Assembly (NCBI GenBank): GCA_002362595.1
Contig: DEUO01000123.1
Span: 767-18,611, forward strand
DNA from: Caryophanales bacterium UBA3260
Lineage (GTDB): Bacteria > Bacillota_I > Bacilli_A > RF39 > UBA660
DNA length: 17,845 nt
Reading direction: 5' to 3'
This document shows, in pieces, positions 14,414 to 17,845 of this stretch (position 1 is its first letter; every line of letters begins with the position of its first letter). The translations under genes were made by a program, and so were the position numbers. The notes below the pieces were generated by a model. The model was not told where the DNA came from and searched no databases. It saw nothing but the letters and a program-made list of their open reading frames with translations.

Positions 14414-14448
14414 AAAATGACTTTTGTATTACCAATAAGTCATTTTTT
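14414..14448 (+). terminator. Terminator of the secreted protein gene
   Basis: AAAATGACTT (14414-14423) pairs with AAGTCATTTT (14437-14446) around a 13-base loop in which TTG/CAA can add pairs. The six-T run at 14443-14448 is the U-tract. Confidence 0.8.
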
Positions 14449-14480
14449 ATGTGAGTAAACTCCAGTTGTTACTATATTTG

Positions 14481-14514
14481 TGCAAAGCTTTGTAAAGAAT
14501 ACCTAAAAAATATA
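14481..14514 (+). repeat. 34-bp direct repeat, right copy
   Basis: Its mismatches to the left copy (12905-12938) are G at 14497 for A and A at 14510 for G. It ends 18 bases before the likely yvcK promoter element, so it could also act as an upstream control site for yvcK-whiA. Confidence 0.9.
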
Positions 14515-14532
14515 CACTTCATATTACAGCTG

Positions 14533-14541
14533 TGCTATCAT
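14533..14541 (+). promoter_or_regulatory. Probable extended -10 promoter of yvcK-whiA
   Basis: TGCTATCAT matches the TGN-TATAAT form at all but one position and lies 23 bases before the yvcK ATG. No good -35 is seen at 17 bp. Confidence 0.5.
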
Positions 14542-14564
14542 AATTCTAAATGGAGATGAACTAA

Positions 14565-15512
14565 ATGAAAAAAATAGTAATATTTGGTGGAGGAAGTGGA
14601 TTATCCCAATTACTAAAAGGATTAATCGAATTCCCAATAGATATAACAGCAGTAGTAAGTGTTTCTGATAACGGAGCAAGTACAGGCCGCTTAAGAGAAG
14701 AATTTGCTATTCCAGCAGTTGGAGATATAACAAAAGTATTAATGGCAATGTCTACAGAATCAAAAGGAGTAAAAGACTTATTCAACTATCGCTTTGATAA
14801 TAATAGTAGTATTGGTAACCATTCTATAAAAAACTTAATAATGACAGCTCTTCTTGAAATGAAGGGAGACTTTGCTCACTCTTTACCAATCCTATGTGAC
14901 TTACTTGATGTAAAAGGCAAAATACTACCTTTAACAGAAGATAATGTTGATTTAATTGGAATAACTAAAGAAGGATATGAAATAATTGGTGAAGCTCAAA
15001 TAACTGAATCAAAAAGAAAAGTAGTAGATTTAAAATATAGCAAACCAATTAAAGTAACACCTAAAGTACTAGAAGAAATAAAAAAAGCCGATTTAATAGT
15101 ATTCAGTTCTGGTTCATTACTAACAAGTATAATGCCAAATATAATAGTACCAGAAATACAAGAAGCTATTCGTGAATCAAAAGCTAAAAAAATGTATATA
15201 TGCAATATGTTGACTCAACCAGGAGAGACAGATAATTTTAAAGTAAGTGATCATATTAAATTTATTGAAAATCATATCGGTAAAGGAACAATAAATGCTG
15301 TTATAGCAAACACTTCTCCAATACCTCAAAACATGTCTTTACTAGCTAAATCGGAAGGAAAGGATCCTGTTGAAATAGATGAAGAAACACTAGAAAAAAT
15401 GGGAGTATCAATATTTGCTGATAAACTATTTAAAGTAGAAGACGGTTACGTTAGACATAACTCTTTAAAAACAGCATATCTAATCTTCTCTTACTTAATA
15501 GAAGGAGAATAA
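14565..15512 (+). CDS. yvcK: YvcK/GlmR family protein (CofD-like fold)
   Basis: YvcK (GlmR) is a cytoplasmic UDP-GlcNAc-binding protein in Bacillus that supports cell-wall precursor supply and normal shape during growth on gluconeogenic carbon. The 315-aa product begins MKKIVIFGGGSGLSQLLKGL. SDNGASTGRLREEF (34-47) stands where relatives have (A/S)DDGGSSGRLR. VGDITKVLMAM (52-62) is the counterpart of PGDIRNxLVAL, and GNHSIKNL (84-91) that of GHxLGNL. These core motifs are recognisable but more divergent than in Bacillus. GGAG (14552-14555) precedes the ATG. whiA follows after one base, as in the yvcK-yvcL pair of many Firmicutes. The usual upstream partner rapZ is missing; the repeat-bounded segment lies there instead. 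Confidence 0.92.
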   Translation: MKKIVIFGGGSGLSQLLKGLIEFPIDITAVVSVSDNGASTGRLREEFAIPAVGDITKVLMAMSTESKGVKDLFNYRFDNNSSIGNHSIKNLIMTALLEMKGDFAHSLPILCDLLDVKGKILPLTEDNVDLIGITKEGYEIIGEAQITESKRKVVDLKYSKPIKVTPKVLEEIKKADLIVFSSGSLLTSIMPNIIVPEIQEAIRESKAKKMYICNMLTQPGETDNFKVSDHIKFIENHIGKGTINAVIANTSPIPQNMSLLAKSEGKDPVEIDEETLEKMGVSIFADKLFKVEDGYVRHNSLKTAYLIFSYLIEGE

Positions 15513-15513
15513 A

Positions 15514-16446
15514 ATGACATTCACTACTAGACTAAAAGAAGAAATAACTAGAAATGAAATAGGTAAGATAGAATCATTAGTAGAACTATCTTCTTTTATA
15601 CGCTTTGCTGGTCAAATAAAAAAAGACTCTATAACTCTAGTTATGGAAAATGCCTCAGTAGCAAGAAGAATGTATAAAAATATAAAAAGAAATTTTGGAA
15701 TAAATATAAAAATAATTATTCGTATTCAAAAAAGATTTCGTGTAAAACAAATATATATATTAGAAATAACAGAAAAAGTATCAGATATTCTTGAAACTTT
15801 AAATATATATAAAAATAATCATCGTACTCTACCAGAAGAATACTTCTTAAGTTCAACAGAAGAAGTAATATCATTCCTTAGAGGAGCATTCTTAGCAACT
15901 GGTAGTATAAATGATCCTAATGCATCTGGATATCACTTAGAATTTACTACATCTTTAAAAAAAGAAGGAATATTCATATCAGGGTTATTAAAACAATATA
16001 ATATCCTAGCTAAAGTAATAAAAAGAAATAATCATTATATGACATATATTAAAAGTGCTGAAATGATAAGTGACTTAATTCGTTTATTAGGAGCTGCAAA
16101 TTCTTTCTTCTATTTTGAAGATGTACGTATATATCGTGATCATAAAAACATGGTTAATCGTTTAAATAATTGCGAAATAGCTAATCAAGAGAAAATATTA
16201 AAAACTGGAATGAAACAATTAGAAGATATAAAATATCTTCATGAACATGATTTAATTGGTCTTCTTGATGAAAATGTTCAAGAAACAATAAAATATCGTG
16301 AATTATATCCAGAAACATCTCTATCTGAATTAGCTAATATCATTTCTACTGAAACTGGTCGTCAAATTGGTAAATCAGGGATTAATCATTATTTTATAAA
16401 GGTAAAAAAACTAGTAGAAAAACATAAAGAAAAAAACAATGAGTAA
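15514..16446 (+). CDS. whiA: DNA-binding protein WhiA
   Basis: WhiA is a conserved Gram-positive nucleoid or regulatory protein. In Streptomyces it switches on sporulation division genes; in B. subtilis it affects division and chromosome segregation without a clear transcription role. The 310-aa product begins TFTTRLKEEITRNE. It has the degenerate homing-endonuclease-like domain, FLRGAFLATGSINDP (about 128-142) and GYHLEFT. The family segment RDHKNMVNRLNNCEIANQEK is around 210-230, and the C-terminal helix-turn-helix is around 270-300 (ETSLSELANIIS, then GKSGINHYFIKV). A ribosome-binding site (GGAG) lies within the last codons of yvcK. It ends at a bidirectional terminator. Confidence 0.95.
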   Translation: MTFTTRLKEEITRNEIGKIESLVELSSFIRFAGQIKKDSITLVMENASVARRMYKNIKRNFGINIKIIIRIQKRFRVKQIYILEITEKVSDILETLNIYKNNHRTLPEEYFLSSTEEVISFLRGAFLATGSINDPNASGYHLEFTTSLKKEGIFISGLLKQYNILAKVIKRNNHYMTYIKSAEMISDLIRLLGAANSFFYFEDVRIYRDHKNMVNRLNNCEIANQEKILKTGMKQLEDIKYLHEHDLIGLLDENVQETIKYRELYPETSLSELANIISTETGRQIGKSGINHYFIKVKKLVEKHKEKNNE

Positions 16447-16476
16447 ACTGTTAATAACTATATATTTATCAACATA

Positions 16477-16510
16477 AAAAAAGTTATAAGAATCACCTTA
16501 TAACTTTTTT
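16477..16510. terminator. Bidirectional terminator between whiA and the NlpC/P60 gene
   Basis: A perfect 14-bp stem (16477-16490 with 16497-16510) has a 6-base loop, with A6 at the left end and T6 at the right. It lies between two convergent genes and can serve both. Confidence 0.9.
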
Positions 16511-16512
16511 AA

Positions 16513-17845
16513 TTACCACATATTAGTTAAATTACCATCATTCTTATATACACTATCCATTAAAATAATATATTTATAAGAACTACCTACTAATCTATTT
16601 CTAGCAACAGTTGTAATAACAACACCAGCCGTAGTATTAAGAGACTCAGCTATATAATAATTATTCTCATCCCACCCAACAAGTAATGCCATATGTCCAT
16701 TCCAGCCAATTAAATCTCCTACTTTAACTCTTCCTGAATTCATTAATTCATTACTTATTCTTACCTTTTCACCTAAATCATCTAAATCATAATGCTCAGC
16801 ATTTTCTCCAGCTCCTATATCTCCAACATCAAATCCTCCATTTATTAAAGTCCACGTTACAAAACCAGAACAATCTAATCCATTTGGATAATAATTCCCT
16901 TGAATATACTCAGGTAGCTCTGTAAACGTCTTTAAATTACATCCCCAAGGGGTAGGCCCTTGAAAATAATACTTAATATCTTTTGTTTTACTATCTGCTA
17001 AATAAAGACCTCTATGATAATATCTGCCTTCACCATCTACTTTATGATAAGGTGGATAATTATTAAGTCTTCCATTTTCTGCAAAGTAATGAATTCTATA
17101 AGCAAATTCTAAAGCTAAAAATCTAGCTGCTGCTACAACTCCTGCCCTAGTTTGGTATCCTGCTTCATCAATTCTATCAAATAATATATTATCTATTAGC
17201 TGAGCCTCATCTTCACTAAATTGCTTACATCCAATATAACTTTTATTAAAATCTATCTTAGGTTTCGTAATAAGATTACTAACTATTACTTTAACAGTAC
17301 CATACTTACCAGTACTACTAACAACCCTTACTTCTGTTGTACCATATCCAACAGCTCTAATAGTTCCATCTCCACTAACAGTTGCTATACTACTATCTAA
17401 AGACTCAAAAGTAACATCTTTATTAACATTACCCAAAGCTACTATTTCATAATTAATTTTTTCTTCTCTACCTATCCACATATATATTTCATTTTTATTA
17501 GTTTTAACATCTATAACTTTATCTATTTGTATTCTTTTAGAATCAGTACTAGTAATATTGCCATATTTATCTTTAACAAATACATAATAATCTCCACTCT
17601 TTAAAGTTAATGAACAATAATTATTATAAGCTTTAACCCATTCAGAATCATTCTTATCTGGTAACACATTCTCTTCACTTACTAAACACCATGTTGATTT
17701 ATCTAATTTCCAAAAATAATTATCTATTTCTATATTAAATATAACTTGATCATTAAATCTCTTGCTTTCATTTATTTCTATATTAGTAATAGAAGGTCCA
17801 ACCATAAAATTTGTATATAATATAAAAACTATTAATATAATTAAT
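16513..17845 (-). CDS. Secreted Big_2 + NlpC/P60 cell-wall protein (5' end beyond the window)
   Basis: This is an exported protein with a C-terminal NlpC/P60-type cysteine peptidase domain, a fold that usually cuts stem-peptide bonds in peptidoglycan. An ATG at 17805 begins 430 residues, but the frame stays open to the window edge. The extra codons encode a hydrophobic run (IILIVFILYTNF), most of a signal peptide, so the true start lies outside. Counting from 17805, about 1-100 is Ig-like sequence. A Big_2 domain follows (about 98-176, SLDSSIATVSGDGTIRAVG), then an unassigned helical linker (about 195-300). The NlpC/P60 domain has LDCSGFVTW (C312), VKVGDLIGWNGHMALLVGW (H371) and YIAES (E387). 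It is convergent with whiA, and a shared hairpin terminator lies 2 bases past its stop. Confidence 0.88.
   Translation of the reverse strand, partial: LIILIVFILYTNFMVGPSITNIEINESKRFNDQVIFNIEIDNYFWKLDKSTWCLVSEENVLPDKNDSEWVKAYNNYCSLTLKSGDYYVFVKDKYGNITSTDSKRIQIDKVIDVKTNKNEIYMWIGREEKINYEIVALGNVNKDVTFESLDSSIATVSGDGTIRAVGYGTTEVRVVSSTGKYGTVKVIVSNLITKPKIDFNKSYIGCKQFSEDEAQLIDNILFDRIDEAGYQTRAGVVAAARFLALEFAYRIHYFAENGRLNNYPPYHKVDGEGRYYHRGLYLADSKTKDIKYYFQGPTPWGCNLKTFTELPEYIQGNYYPNGLDCSGFVTWTLINGGFDVGDIGAGENAEHYDLDDLGEKVRISNELMNSGRVKVGDLIGWNGHMALLVGWDENNYYIAESLNTTAGVVITTVARNRLVGSSYKYIILMDSVYKNDGNLTNMW

Larger units (their letters stand above)
12905..14514. other. Candidate inserted two-gene cassette bounded by direct repeats
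   Basis: The segment between the two 34-bp direct repeats carries a small membrane protein gene, a purine-rich intergenic element and a secreted protein gene with its own terminator. On both sides lie ordinary housekeeping wall and division genes (ftsEX-M23 and yvcK-whiA). No integrase, transposase or inverted terminal repeat is visible. The boundary call rests only on the repeat pair and on the accessory nature of the contents. Insertion is inference; paired regulatory sites are an alternative. Confidence 0.4.

Noticed and set aside
12905..14514. Insertion sequence or transposon with target-site duplication
   Set aside because: No transposase, integrase or terminal inverted repeats are visible, and 34 bp is long for a target-site duplication; only a repeat-bounded cassette can be claimed.
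16466..16475. DnaA-box-like TTATCAACA near the whiA terminator
   Set aside because: It is a single imperfect match with no cluster, and such words are expected by chance in this AT-rich sequence; no replication origin is supported.
1..17845. Mycoplasma-type code (TGA as Trp)
   Set aside because: Several genes of complete family length end at TGA (walJ, the metallo-hydrolase, ftsX), and tryptophans at conserved positions are TGG.

Overview
The window is strongly AT-rich DNA from a low-GC, Gram-positive-type bacterium (Firmicutes/Bacilli lineage). It has peptidoglycan synthesis and hydrolysis genes, the rplI-dnaB and walJ-rlmH pairings, yvcK-whiA, and a GerQ-type spore coat protein. The genetic code is standard: TGA serves as a stop codon and Trp is TGG, so this is not a Mycoplasma-code organism. 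The closest relative cannot be named from sequence reading alone; an uncultured gut Bacilli or Erysipelotrichia-like genome would fit (inference).

Layout: (1) The left edge holds the C-terminal tail of a membrane-anchored, Asn/Asp/Lys-rich protein (+) and its terminator. (2) murC (-) is divergent from a compact + strand operon, rplI-dnaB-M23/LysM/G5 peptidase-walJ-rlmH, whose last four genes overlap by a few bases and which ends in a hairpin terminator. (3) Next come an unrecognised 111-aa gene whose ribosome-binding site lies in a 13-bp inverted repeat, then ung (+), lemA (-), a short metallo-beta-lactamase-fold hydrolase (+), gerQ (-) and a YitT-type membrane protein (+). (4) An overlapping ftsE-ftsX-M23 hydrolase operon follows, a complete FtsEX-controlled wall-cleavage module. 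(5) A 1.6-kb segment bounded by 34-bp direct repeats carries a small two-TM protein, an unexplained purine-rich intergenic element and a secreted protein of unknown function. (6) yvcK-whiA (+) follows directly. (7) The right edge holds a secreted Big_2 + NlpC/P60 protein (-) that runs off the window.

How the genes work together: most of the window concerns building, cutting and monitoring the cell wall and coordinating this with replication and division. This covers murC, two M23 endopeptidases, FtsEX, WalJ, YvcK/GlmR, WhiA and an NlpC/P60 protein, beside the replicative helicase DnaB. Promoters are mostly of the extended -10 type (TGN then TATAAT). Several terminators begin inside the end of the coding sequence, so the layout is very compact.

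The best candidate for something undescribed is the repeat-bounded two-gene segment between the FtsEX operon and yvcK. The inverted repeat over the 111-aa gene's start region is the second. No tRNA, rRNA, CRISPR array, transposase or integrase is visible.
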